A stretch of 64,000 nucleotides of DNA from Streptomyces kanamyceticus (GTDB taxonomy: Bacteria > Actinomycetota > Actinomycetes > Streptomycetales > Streptomycetaceae): NCBI RefSeq assembly GCF_008704495.1, contig NZ_CP023699.1, positions 9,672,001 through 9,736,000 of the forward strand, written 5' to 3'. Both the position numbers and the translations under genes were made by a program. Under the pieces are notes generated by a model, which was not told the origin of the DNA, did no database searches, and saw only the letters and a program-made list of their open reading frames with translations. This document shows, in pieces, positions 1 through 8,711 of the stretch (positions within the stretch are counted from its first letter, which is position 1; each line of letters begins with the position of its first letter).

Positions 1-1013
1 GCGAGGGTGAGCGGCCCCAACGGGACCGTCAGGACGGGACGCAGCCCCGTCGGCCGCAGCGCGCCCGGTCGGCCGGGTACCAGGGCGGGGCCGGGCAACC
101 AGCCCAGATCCAGCGAAGGAGGGGCGGCCGCCGCGTCGTTCGGTGCGGTGGCCGCTCCGCAGAACACCGGGACGGCACCGCGCGCCGCCGCGTGCGCCGC
201 GAAGAGCCGCGCGGCCGCGGTGGCATCGGGGGCGACCCGCGCGGCGACCAGGCGCACGTCGGCGGCGTCCGCCAGGGCGGCACACCGGCTCAGGGCGACG
301 TTCTCGTCCTCGTCGGTGAGGACGACCGTCCGTGCCACCGGCGAGGTGAGCGCGGTCACCGCCCGTCGTACGGCGGGCAGTTCGAGCCAGCCGTCGAGGC
401 CGGGCGGCGGGGCGTCGACGGCCACGCGGGCGGGTTCGGCGGGCCAGGTGTCCACGCCGTGCAGGGCTTGCCACAGCTCCGGGGCCAGGGTGAAGGAACG
501 CTCGAACAGCGGGCCTTCGCCCAGCCGCACGAGGCCCTCGCCGATCACTCCGCACGGGGCGCACTGACGGCGGACCAGCAGGCGCCCTTCGCCGTCCGGG
601 CCCACCAGGAGCGCGGCCAGGCCGAGCGTCGGGCGCGGCTCGTCCCGCGGGTGCAGCGCGCGGAAGGTGGCGGCGAGGCCCTCGTGTTCCTCGGGGAGCC
701 CCGCGAGGAGAAGCAGGTCCGTGGCCAGTGGGCTCAGCCGGTACCGCGCGCGGATGCGCTCCAGCGGGTCGGCGGGGTCGGCAGGCTCGGCGGGGTCGAG
801 CGCCTCCGTACCACCGGCCTGCCGGGCGTGCTCGGCCCAGGACCGCAGGAACGCCACGGCGGGGCCTGCGGATTCCGCCGTGCAGTGGGCCTCGACCAGG
901 TCGGCGACGCGCAGGGCGACCCGCGCGGCGCGCGCCGACAGGCGCAGGCTCGCGCGCTCCTGCGACAGCTCCGTACCCGGTGCCACCGAGTACGCGCTCT
1001 CCAGGATCGTCAT
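1..1013 (-). CDS. CIS AAA+ ATPase (Afp15-like), N-terminal part, cut by left edge
   Basis: Most downstream visible gene of the minus-strand injection-system operon. ATG at 1013 lies 46 bases after the tape-measure stop, and an in-frame stop just upstream leaves no other start. The 337 visible residues contain a winged-helix-like stretch at about 91-136 (RYRLSPLATDLLLLAG, later PTLGLAALL), a pattern seen in front of the ATPase module of Afp15/Pvc15-type proteins. Walker motifs would fall beyond the window, so ATPase activity is inferred from this N-terminal pattern and from the position next to the tape-measure gene. In Afp/PVC systems the family works in the cytosol during particle assembly or cargo loading. 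Confidence 0.72.
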   Translation of the reverse strand, partial: MTILESAYSVAPGTELSQERASLRLSARAARVALRVADLVEAHCTAESAGPAVAFLRSWAEHARQAGGTEALDPAEPADPADPLERIRARYRLSPLATDLLLLAGLPEEHEGLAATFRALHPRDEPRPTLGLAALLVGPDGEGRLLVRRQCAPCGVIGEGLVRLGEGPLFERSFTLAPELWQALHGVDTWPAEPARVAVDAPPPGLDGWLELPAVRRAVTALTSPVARTVVLTDEDENVALSRCAALADAADVRLVAARVAPDATAAARLFAAHAAARGAVPVFCGAATAPNDAAAAPPSLDLGWLPGPALVPGRPGALRPTGLRPVLTVPLGPLTL

Positions 1014-1059
1014 GACCGCAAGACTGGCCGTCGGCCGTCACCCGTGCGTGATGCGGGCC

Positions 1060-2778
1060 TCATACGTAGCGGAAGCAGATGACGCGGCCGAGCCAGGGGA
1101 TCCAGCCGGGGTCGAGGTCCAGACCCGCGACCCGTACGCCGACGTCCACCTCGTCCAAGGCGAGCACCACCTCGATCCAGCCGGGGGAGAGGAAGACGGT
1201 GCCCCGGCGCGCGGCCAGCCCCCGCACCACCGCCGCCTTCTCGCGCTCGGGCTGCCCGAGCGCCTGCGCCGCCGCCCGCGACCAGCGCTCACCGAGCCGA
1301 AGGACGGCCCGCGTCTCCTCGGCCGTCGGGTGGTCAACGTGCGGCCAGGGCAGGGGCTTTACGGGATCGAGACCGGAGAAGGCCGCCAGGGCAGGGTCGT
1401 CATCGGCCAGCGGAAGGAGGGAGACGGCCACCGCCCGCAGGACCCAGGGCAGGGGGTGGCGGGCGAGGTCGGCGTCGGCGAGCACGGCGTGGGGAAGACC
1501 GACCGCGGGGGCGAGGGAGAGCAGGAAGAGGAGCCCGGCCCACCGGGTGGGCAGACCGGGGGCGGCGGGGGCTGGTTCCCTGCCGGTGCTGGTGTCATCC
1601 GGTGTGGTTCCCGCTGGTTCCTGGTGCGCCGAGCGCGGCTCGGCGGTCGTGGAGGCGTACGCACGGTCGGCGCGGGCAGCGGGAAACGACGCGTCCCCCA
1701 GCGCGGCCACCGCACGCAGTAGTTCGTCGGCGTCGGGGCGGGCGAGCGCGGCGGGGTCGGTCTCGGCCACGATCAGCGCCGCCCAGGCCATGGCGTCGCT
1801 CGCGTCCGGACGCAGCCGCGACCCACCGACCGCCCTGGCCAGCACCGAGCGGCTGAACAGGGCCTGGGTCAGCACCTGGTGGCCGGTCGGCCCGGTCGGC
1901 ACGGGGCTGTCTGGGGGAGCTGCGGCTGCGGTGCGATGCGGTGAACTCTGCTGTTGGCCGGTTGGCGTCTCGGCGCCGGGGGGCGGGGTGGTGCCGTTCG
2001 TGGGCATGGCGTTGGCGGGCGGGGTGGTGACGATCCCGGGCTCGGTGTCGGTGGGCGGAGTGTTACCGCTCCTGCGGTCGGCGTCGGCAGGCAAGGTGTT
2101 GCCGTTCCCATGCTCGGCGTCGCCGCGCGGGGTGCTCCGGCTCCCGGGCCCGGCCACGGGAGACGGCAGGCCGCCCGGCGGACCGGGCACCGGGGCGAGC
2201 AGCGCCGCGATCGCGGGCCAGCCACCGCAGCGGGCGCGCGAGTGCGGCCCGCCCAGGGCTTGGTGGGGCGCGGCCAGCCCCACCTGACGCACCGCGTCGA
2301 GCAGCGCCGCGAGACCGGCGCCGGGACTCTGCGTGCACAGCCGCCGCAGCGCCGCGACGATCGCCGCGCCGGGCGCCCTTACCGGGTCCGGGTCACCCCG
2401 GCCCCGCACGCCTGCCTTCTCCCAGGCCCAGGCGCGCTCAATCCGCCCGAGCGACGTCGAGGCGATCAGGTCGGCGACCGCCTGCACGGGGCCGTCGTAG
2501 TGGACGACGTCGGGGCCAGGGCTGGTCAGAGTCTCGACAAGGCGGGTGGCCAGGGCCGTGGCCCAGGCCCGGCGGAGCGCGGCGTCCGTGGCGTCGCCGT
2601 CGAGCGTGACCTGGACGTCGAGGCGGCGCAGGCACCAGATCCCGGCCGGGACGTCGGCGGAGTCGAGGGCCCGCGCGAGGTCATGTCGTACGACCGACTC
2701 CGCGAGCCGGGCGACGCGGCGCTCGTCGGCGAGCGGTGCCTCCGCGACGAAGCGGCCGATCGACAACCGCGTGCCCAC
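1060..2778 (-). CDS. CIS tape measure protein (Afp14-like)
   Basis: 572 residues. The N-terminus (IGRFVAEAPLADERRVARL) and the C-terminal half ending in SPGWIEVVLALDEVDVGVRV match the tape-measure family found in eCIS operons, which sets the length of the inner tube and may carry cargo. Two low-complexity Pro/Thr/Gly/Asn-rich linkers, about residues 203-300 and 365-403, separate the conserved blocks and probably vary between strains. Its ATG is 3 bases after the stop of the upstream gpI-like gene, so the two are almost certainly co-translated. No membrane segment or signal peptide is visible. Confidence 0.8.
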   Translation of the reverse strand: MGTRLSIGRFVAEAPLADERRVARLAESVVRHDLARALDSADVPAGIWCLRRLDVQVTLDGDATDAALRRAWATALATRLVETLTSPGPDVVHYDGPVQAVADLIASTSLGRIERAWAWEKAGVRGRGDPDPVRAPGAAIVAALRRLCTQSPGAGLAALLDAVRQVGLAAPHQALGGPHSRARCGGWPAIAALLAPVPGPPGGLPSPVAGPGSRSTPRGDAEHGNGNTLPADADRRSGNTPPTDTEPGIVTTPPANAMPTNGTTPPPGAETPTGQQQSSPHRTAAAAPPDSPVPTGPTGHQVLTQALFSRSVLARAVGGSRLRPDASDAMAWAALIVAETDPAALARPDADELLRAVAALGDASFPAARADRAYASTTAEPRSAHQEPAGTTPDDTSTGREPAPAAPGLPTRWAGLLFLLSLAPAVGLPHAVLADADLARHPLPWVLRAVAVSLLPLADDDPALAAFSGLDPVKPLPWPHVDHPTAEETRAVLRLGERWSRAAAQALGQPEREKAAVVRGLAARRGTVFLSPGWIEVVLALDEVDVGVRVAGLDLDPGWIPWLGRVICFRYV

Positions 2779-2781
2779 GCC

Positions 2782-5007
2782 TCAGCCTTCCCTCGCCGGG
2801 GCAGGAACCCACGCATCAGTACCGGCGGCGACACGTCCCTCTTCCCGTACCGGCGCCACGCCCACCACGCCGTCCCCGCCCACCGCGACCCTCCCCACCA
2901 CGGCGGGCCCCCACCGCGCACCCGCCCCGACCAGCGACGTGAGTCCGAGGTGGAGATGGCGGCCGATCCGCATGCCGAAGCCGAGTTCGCAGATCTCGAC
3001 CTTGGTGTGGGCGGGCCGCTGATCCGCGAGGATCCGCTCCACGACGTCCCGCTGTTCGCGGCTCAGGTCGGCAGGGATCAGCACACTGAACCGGTGGGCC
3101 GCGGTGGCGTATCCATCGGGCGAGCCCATCGCCCCGAGCGCGGTGCCGTCGCCGAGTGCCCCGCCGGTCCTGATGGTCGCGCCGAGTCGGGCGGGCGCGC
3201 CGCTCCCGGGCCCGGCGCCGAGCACGGCGCCGGGGACGCCGCGCAGCCGCCAGCTCTCCACGAGGACCGGCGGATGCCCGAGGTAGATCGCCAGGATCCG
3301 GGTCAGGGCGGTCAGCGTGCCGCGCCGGGCGAAGAGGACGTACGCCTGCGCGATGAGTTCCCGACGGGCCGCCTCGGGCCAGCGCCGGTCAAGGGCGAGC
3401 CCGGCGAACCCGGCGAGCCAGGCCAGCGCCTCCTGCGGGGTGGCCGACGGGTCGACGAGCAGCGCGCGGCGCACGGCGCGGCCGTCCAGCTCGCGCAACA
3501 GCCCCTCCAGCGGAGCGAGGAAGCGCTGCAGGAAGTCGGCGTCGGCGTCGTTCCGCGACCAGGCCCTGGGGAGGTGCTGGAGCAGGCGGTGTCCGGGGTG
3601 CTCGACGCGCAACTCCCGTACGCACGGGGTGAGTCCGGTCGTCCCTGCGAGGTCGATGACCAGCCACAGATAACGGCCGGGGGCGGCGGTCACCGGGATC
3701 TCGTAGGTCTCGAACCGGTCGTCGGCCGGGATCTGCGTCCACGGCCGCTCCCGTCCCGTCGGCCGCCGGAACAAGGGCGCGGCGGCCGTCGCGCTCACGG
3801 CGGCGAGCGCGGCCACGCCGGGCAGCGGCGGCGTCAGGTCGGGCCGTCGGACGGTGACGTCGCCGTGGGCCGGGGGAGCGGGGGCGACGGGATCGGCGAC
3901 CTCGTCGTCGTCCGTCGTGAGGCCGCGCACGGTGACGTCGGTGCCAGGAGGCAGGCACGCGTCGAGGAAGACGCGGCCCCAACGGGTGCGGTAGGCGCCG
4001 CTGTCCAGGCGGTAGGTGACGACGCGGCCCGCGGGCAGGTGACGGATGCTGGGGCCACCGGTCCAGGCGTTACCGGGGTCCGTGGTGTTTGCGACGACTG
4101 TGGTGTCCGTGGCGCGCGTGGTGTCCGTCGTGTCCGTCGTGTACGAGAGGCGTCCGTACGACTCCGCCACCGAGCCGCCGTCGAAGCCCGGCTGTGCCAG
4201 CGGGTCGAGTTCGAGCAGCCCGGCGCCGAGGGGCGCGCCGTCTAGCGGTGCGAAACGGCGCAGCGACATGCCCGGTCGGCAGGCCACGGCCAGCGTGCCG
4301 TCGGCGCGGGCCACCAGGTCCACCGCGCCCGGCACCTCGACCACCGGGTGCCCGTCGGAGTCGGCGATCAGCGAGGGCAGCTCCGCGCGGTCCCACAGGA
4401 CGAGGACCGTCCCGTCCGGTGCGACCGTGACCCGCACCGCCGCCACGGCGCCGCGACACCGTGGTCGTACCAACGGAGGTCCAGACACCACACCTTGACA
4501 TCCTGTCAGAGCAATCAGCCGGGCGGGCCGCCGGGTCAGGACCAGGGCCTCGCGGCAGCGCGCCGCGACGTCCACCGCCGCGCGGCGCGGGTGGCGCCGC
4601 GTCGCGACCGTGATCCGGCGCAGCACCCCGTGCGCCCACAGGTCGACGACCGCGACACGGGCGCCGCCGTCCTGGACCGCGTAGAGCCGCTGATCGGCGT
4701 CGACCGCCAGCGCCGAGGGCCGCGTGAACGTCCCGGCCCAGTCGAGGTCGGTCGTGGCCGACGGGCCCGCGTCCGGCGCCCTGACGCTCACCCGGTCCTG
4801 GTCGGGCCAACTCCGGTAGGCGTTGCCCCACCGGTCGAAGGCGAGGCCGGGCGGCAGGGCGGGCAGCGGTGGCCGCGCGGCGTCCGGCGGTTCGGCGTCC
4901 AGCCAGTTCAACTGCACGCCCCCGGCCGGTACCAGGGCGGTGTTCTCGTGGCGGCAGCGTGCCCACTGATCGGGATGGGCCAGCAGGCTGTACGCGGCGG
5001 TGTCCAT
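2782..5007 (-). CDS. gpI-like tail/baseplate protein with N-terminal propeller-like domain
   Basis: 741 residues from ATG 5007, 11 bases after the wedge gene; the frame stays open further upstream but that part is arginine-rich noise. Residues about 470-590 (HRLLQHLPRAW, then LAWLAGFAGLALDRRWPEA and YVLFARRGTLTALTRIL) are typical of the P2 gpI-type phage tail protein domain. Residues 1-330 contain spaced repeats such as LAFDRWGNAYRSW and LAVDADQRLYAVQDG that resemble NHL or beta-propeller blades. A Thr/Asp repeat tract lies near residues 289-306. The C-terminus (LIPADLSREQRDVVERIL, then KVEICELGFGMRIG) is also conserved in this family. It probably sits on the baseplate rim, where a propeller could contact a partner; that role is inference. 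Confidence 0.78.
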   Translation of the reverse strand: MDTAAYSLLAHPDQWARCRHENTALVPAGGVQLNWLDAEPPDAARPPLPALPPGLAFDRWGNAYRSWPDQDRVSVRAPDAGPSATTDLDWAGTFTRPSALAVDADQRLYAVQDGGARVAVVDLWAHGVLRRITVATRRHPRRAAVDVAARCREALVLTRRPARLIALTGCQGVVSGPPLVRPRCRGAVAAVRVTVAPDGTVLVLWDRAELPSLIADSDGHPVVEVPGAVDLVARADGTLAVACRPGMSLRRFAPLDGAPLGAGLLELDPLAQPGFDGGSVAESYGRLSYTTDTTDTTRATDTTVVANTTDPGNAWTGGPSIRHLPAGRVVTYRLDSGAYRTRWGRVFLDACLPPGTDVTVRGLTTDDDEVADPVAPAPPAHGDVTVRRPDLTPPLPGVAALAAVSATAAAPLFRRPTGRERPWTQIPADDRFETYEIPVTAAPGRYLWLVIDLAGTTGLTPCVRELRVEHPGHRLLQHLPRAWSRNDADADFLQRFLAPLEGLLRELDGRAVRRALLVDPSATPQEALAWLAGFAGLALDRRWPEAARRELIAQAYVLFARRGTLTALTRILAIYLGHPPVLVESWRLRGVPGAVLGAGPGSGAPARLGATIRTGGALGDGTALGAMGSPDGYATAAHRFSVLIPADLSREQRDVVERILADQRPAHTKVEICELGFGMRIGRHLHLGLTSLVGAGARWGPAVVGRVAVGGDGVVGVAPVREEGRVAAGTDAWVPAPAREG

Positions 5008-5018
5008 GGCGGGCGCGC

Positions 5019-7226
5019 TCAGCAGACGTCTCGGGGAAGCGGCGCGATCACCACGTCCGGGGCGTCGGGCGGCAGCGGCCGGTAGTCGCTGCCGGGGGCC
5101 AGCGGAGCACCCGACACGACGGTCAGGCCGACGACCTGCGGGAGTTGATGGCGTGCCAGCTCGACCACGGGCACCGCACGCATGCCGCCGGGTGCCACCG
5201 GATCGGGCACGGCGAGCAGCAGTCCTTCCAGGTACTCGACACCGTCGACCTGGACGGCCACGGCCTCCAGTTCGGCCCTTCGTACCGTACGGCCGAGCGG
5301 CCACCCCTGCCCCTCGGGCCCGAACGGGGGCAGCGGAGCCAGGAACTGACGCAGGATCAACTCGACCCAGCGACGTACGGCGTCGACCTGGAACCCCGCA
5401 CGGACGACGATGCCCGCGGCGAGGCCGATCGGCCGGTACTCCGGAGGGATCACGTACAGCTCGGTGGTGATCAGCCGACGCGGGTCGAGATAGCGGGTGA
5501 CCTCGCGCAACAGGGCGCGGTCCGGCAGCGGCGCCGCGGGATCGCGGATGTCGTCGGCGGGCAGCACGAGCACGCTGACCACGCCCGCCGCGGGCACGTC
5601 GGGGACGGCGGGGTGCAGCAACCGCAGCGTCTCGGCGCGGGCCACTCCCGGTACCCGCAGGGCCAGTTCACGGAAGTCGTCGGCGGTGACGGCGCGGTCG
5701 CGGCGGTGCACCTCGCCGGGGATCCGCTCCAGGGCCGCGTCGAGCGGCTCCGCGTCGCGGCCGCCCGTGGCGGGCAGCGGGTTGCCGACGTCGACGCCGG
5801 TGGCGTCGGCGACCTGGGTGATCGCACCGGCCGCCACGTTCCCGGCCGCCCCGCCGCCGTACCGGTAGGTGCGCACCCGGATCCGCTCCCCGAGCTGCGG
5901 GACCCGCGGCCCCTGCCCGCCGTCGCCGAACCGCACTTCGCCCGCCGCGAGATCCACCGTGTAGTGCCGATCGCCGGTGCGGGACGTCGTGAAGCCGTCG
6001 ACCTCGCTCCACTGCCGCCAGCGCCCCGCCTCCTCGACGTCCAGGACGAGCGTGCGGGCGAGGACGCCGCTGTGCACCAGCGGATACGTCTGCCCGGCGC
6101 CACCGGTCCCCGTACCGAGCAGCTCGGGCGCGACGATCGAACGGGCCTGTACCGCGCGCACGGCGTTGGCCCCCACCCAGCGGACGCGGTGGATCGGATC
6201 GCCGCTCGCCGCCGCGCCGTCGGCGGCCGGTTCCGGACGGGTCGCCTGCAGCCAGGCGATCACCCGGGCGGCCTGCCCGGGATCGTCCAGCGGGGGCGGG
6301 CTGTCCTTGCCGCCGGACGGCGGCGCCGAAGGGTCGGGCAGCGGCAGCGGGTCGGGCAGCGTGAGCTCCACGACCCCCGTCGTGGTCAGACCCTCGGTGG
6401 TGTCGCCCGCCACGGCGAGCGAGAGCGGCGGTGTGCGGTCCGCGCTCCACAGCCGCCACAGCGTCGGCGGCACGGTACGGTCCAGGCTCGCCGACCGGTA
6501 GCGGTCCGCGCCCGCCGCGTCGAGCTTCGAGAGCAGGAACGGCCGGTCCACGCTCTCGTCGAAGGCGACGCCGATGAACAGGCTGCGCCCGCTCAACTCC
6601 CGTGCCAGTACGTCTCGTTCGATGCCTTCCCCGTGCAGGACCGCGATCCACAGCGCGCGGTCCACCGCGTCGGCGACATCGGCGGGCTCCGCGCCGGGCG
6701 CCGCCGGATCGGGCGGCAGCAGGCGCGACCGGAAGAACCGCACCCGTCCGCCACTGCCGAGACCGAGCCGGAGCAGGGCGTCGCACCTGCGGGCCTGCTC
6801 CGCGGCGTCGTCCTCGGCCGCGGGCGGCACGCCCTGCTTGACCACCCCGAGCGCCTCGACCGGCCAGACGGACACCTCGCCCTCGGTCTCGAACGACACG
6901 TCACCGGCCCGCAGTTCACCACCGCGCGGTACCCGCACCCCTGCGGGGTTCTCGGTGCGCAACGCCGACAGCACATGGGCGGGCCGTGCGGGCAGCGCGG
7001 GAACACCGAGCAGGCTCAGGAACGCGACCTTGGTGGCATCCGGAATCTGATTGAACCGGAACAGCACGGACTCACCGAGGAACGCGAACAGGTCGAGGAG
7101 CGCGATGCCCGGATCACTGGCGTTGTGGTCCGTCCACTCCGGTGCGTACGTGGGAATGCGCTGGATCAGCTCGGCGCGCAGCTGCTCGAAGTCGCGGTCG
7201 TCGAGTACGGGTCCGATGAGGCTCAT
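5019..7226 (-). CDS. gpJ-like baseplate wedge protein (Afp11-like)
   Basis: 735 residues from ATG 7226. The N-terminus has the signature of putative baseplate assembly (gpJ) proteins: PEWTDHNASDPGIALLDLF at about residues 29-47 followed by FRFNQIPDATKVAFLSLLG. The second half holds a gpJ-like core (RDRAVTADDFRELALRVPGVARAE region). The family builds the wedge ring that surrounds the hub and triggers sheath contraction. The 91-base gap before the next upstream gene is the largest inside the assembly part of the operon and shows no clear promoter. Confidence 0.85.
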   Translation of the reverse strand: MSLIGPVLDDRDFEQLRAELIQRIPTYAPEWTDHNASDPGIALLDLFAFLGESVLFRFNQIPDATKVAFLSLLGVPALPARPAHVLSALRTENPAGVRVPRGGELRAGDVSFETEGEVSVWPVEALGVVKQGVPPAAEDDAAEQARRCDALLRLGLGSGGRVRFFRSRLLPPDPAAPGAEPADVADAVDRALWIAVLHGEGIERDVLARELSGRSLFIGVAFDESVDRPFLLSKLDAAGADRYRSASLDRTVPPTLWRLWSADRTPPLSLAVAGDTTEGLTTTGVVELTLPDPLPLPDPSAPPSGGKDSPPPLDDPGQAARVIAWLQATRPEPAADGAAASGDPIHRVRWVGANAVRAVQARSIVAPELLGTGTGGAGQTYPLVHSGVLARTLVLDVEEAGRWRQWSEVDGFTTSRTGDRHYTVDLAAGEVRFGDGGQGPRVPQLGERIRVRTYRYGGGAAGNVAAGAITQVADATGVDVGNPLPATGGRDAEPLDAALERIPGEVHRRDRAVTADDFRELALRVPGVARAETLRLLHPAVPDVPAAGVVSVLVLPADDIRDPAAPLPDRALLREVTRYLDPRRLITTELYVIPPEYRPIGLAAGIVVRAGFQVDAVRRWVELILRQFLAPLPPFGPEGQGWPLGRTVRRAELEAVAVQVDGVEYLEGLLLAVPDPVAPGGMRAVPVVELARHQLPQVVGLTVVSGAPLAPGSDYRPLPPDAPDVVIAPLPRDVC

Positions 7227-7317
7227 GGCCTGCCGTCCGGGGCGTGCGGGAGGCGATTCTGCATGGGGCGATCGTCGGGCGCGGGCGTCACGGGGGCGTT
7301 GTCCTACGTCACCGGTA

Positions 7318-7716
7318 CTAGCGCAGGTAGAACGGATAGACCAGATCGTCCTCGCGCCGGTCCGCCAGCTGGGTGTACCGGATGGTGATCCAGACCAGGG
7401 CGGGATCGTCGCCCGGCGACACCGAGACGTCGGTGACCTGGATGCGGGGTTCCCAGCGGGCCAGCGAGCCGCTGATCTCCTGTTGCATGGAGGCCCTGGT
7501 GGCAGGCGTGTTGGGCCGCATCAGGAAGCGCCGCAACCCGCAGCCGAAGGTCGGCAGCATGACCCGCTCACCGGGCTCGGTGTCCAGGACGGTCTCGACG
7601 GACTGCCGGATGACTGCGTCACCGGTCGCGTAGGCGAGGCGGCCTTCGGGCCCGGGGCGGAAGGGGAAGGCGGGCCCTTGCCCGATCCACGCGTCGATGG
7701 GCATCTCGTCGCTCAT
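7318..7716 (-). CDS. GPW/gp25 family baseplate protein (Afp9-like)
   Basis: 132 residues, the usual size for T4 gp25-like proteins. The motif GDAVIRQSVETVLDTEPGER and the following LPTFGCGLRRFLMRPN are the family hallmark (EPR core). gp25 joins the wedge to the first sheath ring and is among the most conserved CIS components. Its ATG overlaps the stop of the upstream TPR gene (ATGA), so translation is coupled. Confidence 0.9.
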   Translation of the reverse strand: MSDEMPIDAWIGQGPAFPFRPGPEGRLAYATGDAVIRQSVETVLDTEPGERVMLPTFGCGLRRFLMRPNTPATRASMQQEISGSLARWEPRIQVTDVSVSPGDDPALVWITIRYTQLADRREDDLVYPFYLR

Positions 7717-8711
7717 GTCGTCTCCTCGGCGGATTCCGGCGCGCTGCGATGGAAGACGGTCCCGGCCGACAGGTTCGCGACGGCGACGGGCCGTCCGTCC
7801 GGGGCCCGCGCCACTTCGTTGCGGTAGGTGAGCGTCAGCCGGTAGTCGCCGGGCAGGTGCAGGCTCTGGTAGTTCTCCAGAGTCCAGCTGCGGGCCGCCC
7901 GCTCGCCCGGGGACAGCTCGACGAAGTGCTCCGGCTCGGGAGGACCCGCCCGTACCCGGAAGCCCGCGTCGTTTCGGTACCCGGGCGGTCCTACGACGAC
8001 CAGGTGGAGCTCGCCGCCGACCGTTCCGGCCGGAACGAGCAGCAGGCGCGTGTTCACCGTGGCGGTGCCCGGGCCGGTGTTGCCGAGGCGCACGTCGAGC
8101 GTGGTGGGGGTGCCGACCGGCGCCTCGGCCGGGGTCACACGGACCTCGAGACGCAAGGTCGCGTCCTGCCCGGCCATCGGTCCCGCTGTCCCGTGCGCCG
8201 AGCGCTGGACGAGGCGGACGGCCCCCAGCTGGGCTTCGTGGTCGGTGCGGATCTCGTCCAGTTCGCGGGCGTCCGCCCCGTCGAGGGGCACTCCGCCCCA
8301 GCGCCGCAGGGCGTGTTCGGCCACGCCGAACATCCGGCGCTCCGCCGCGCAGTCCGCGATCAGCCGCCAGTCGGCGCCCGCCGGGACCGCCCCGAAGCCG
8401 TCGCGGTCCAGCTCCTCCGGCGTGAACTCCGGGTAGTGCCGGGGAGCAGGGGCGCCGACGAACTGAGGGATCCAGGCCTCAAGGGTGAGCCGACCGGGCT
8501 CGGCGAGCGGCTCTCGCAGGTCACTGGCCCGTTCCAGCAGTGCCGTGGCCTCGTCGAACCGGTCCACCGACCACAGCGCGATGCCGTACTGGAGCAGCAC
8601 CGCCGGGTCGTCCGGCCGCTCCCGCAGCGCCGACTCGTACAGCCGCAGCGCGCGGGCCGTCCTGCCCTCCTCGAACCACAGCCGGTTGGCCTCCTCGAAC
8701 GGTCCGCTCAT
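7713..8711 (-). CDS. TPR protein with Ig-like C-terminal domain, CIS-associated
   Basis: 332 residues from ATG 8711, which overlaps the upstream stop as ATGA. Residues 1-75 form tetratricopeptide-like helices (EEANRLWFEEGRTARALRLY, then DPAVLLQYGIALWSVDRFDE). The C-terminal half (about 165-332) looks like a beta-sandwich (TLRLEVRVTPAEAPVGTPTT, LDVRLGNTGPGTATV, PGDYRLTLTYRNEV). No signal peptide is present. The position between the putative effector gene and the baseplate genes would suit an adaptor or chaperone for cargo. That is inference; no named family was recognised. Confidence 0.6.
   Translation of the reverse strand: MSGPFEEANRLWFEEGRTARALRLYESALRERPDDPAVLLQYGIALWSVDRFDEATALLERASDLREPLAEPGRLTLEAWIPQFVGAPAPRHYPEFTPEELDRDGFGAVPAGADWRLIADCAAERRMFGVAEHALRRWGGVPLDGADARELDEIRTDHEAQLGAVRLVQRSAHGTAGPMAGQDATLRLEVRVTPAEAPVGTPTTLDVRLGNTGPGTATVNTRLLLVPAGTVGGELHLVVVGPPGYRNDAGFRVRAGPPEPEHFVELSPGERAARSWTLENYQSLHLPGDYRLTLTYRNEVARAPDGRPVAVANLSAGTVFHRSAPESAEETT

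Noticed and set aside
1954..4245. 763-codon open frame on the plus strand opposite the CIS genes, and many similar long antisense frames
   Set aside because: High G+C removes stop codons on the opposite strand. The text is rich in Arg/Gly/Pro with no domain, and the minus-strand genes there have clear family signatures.
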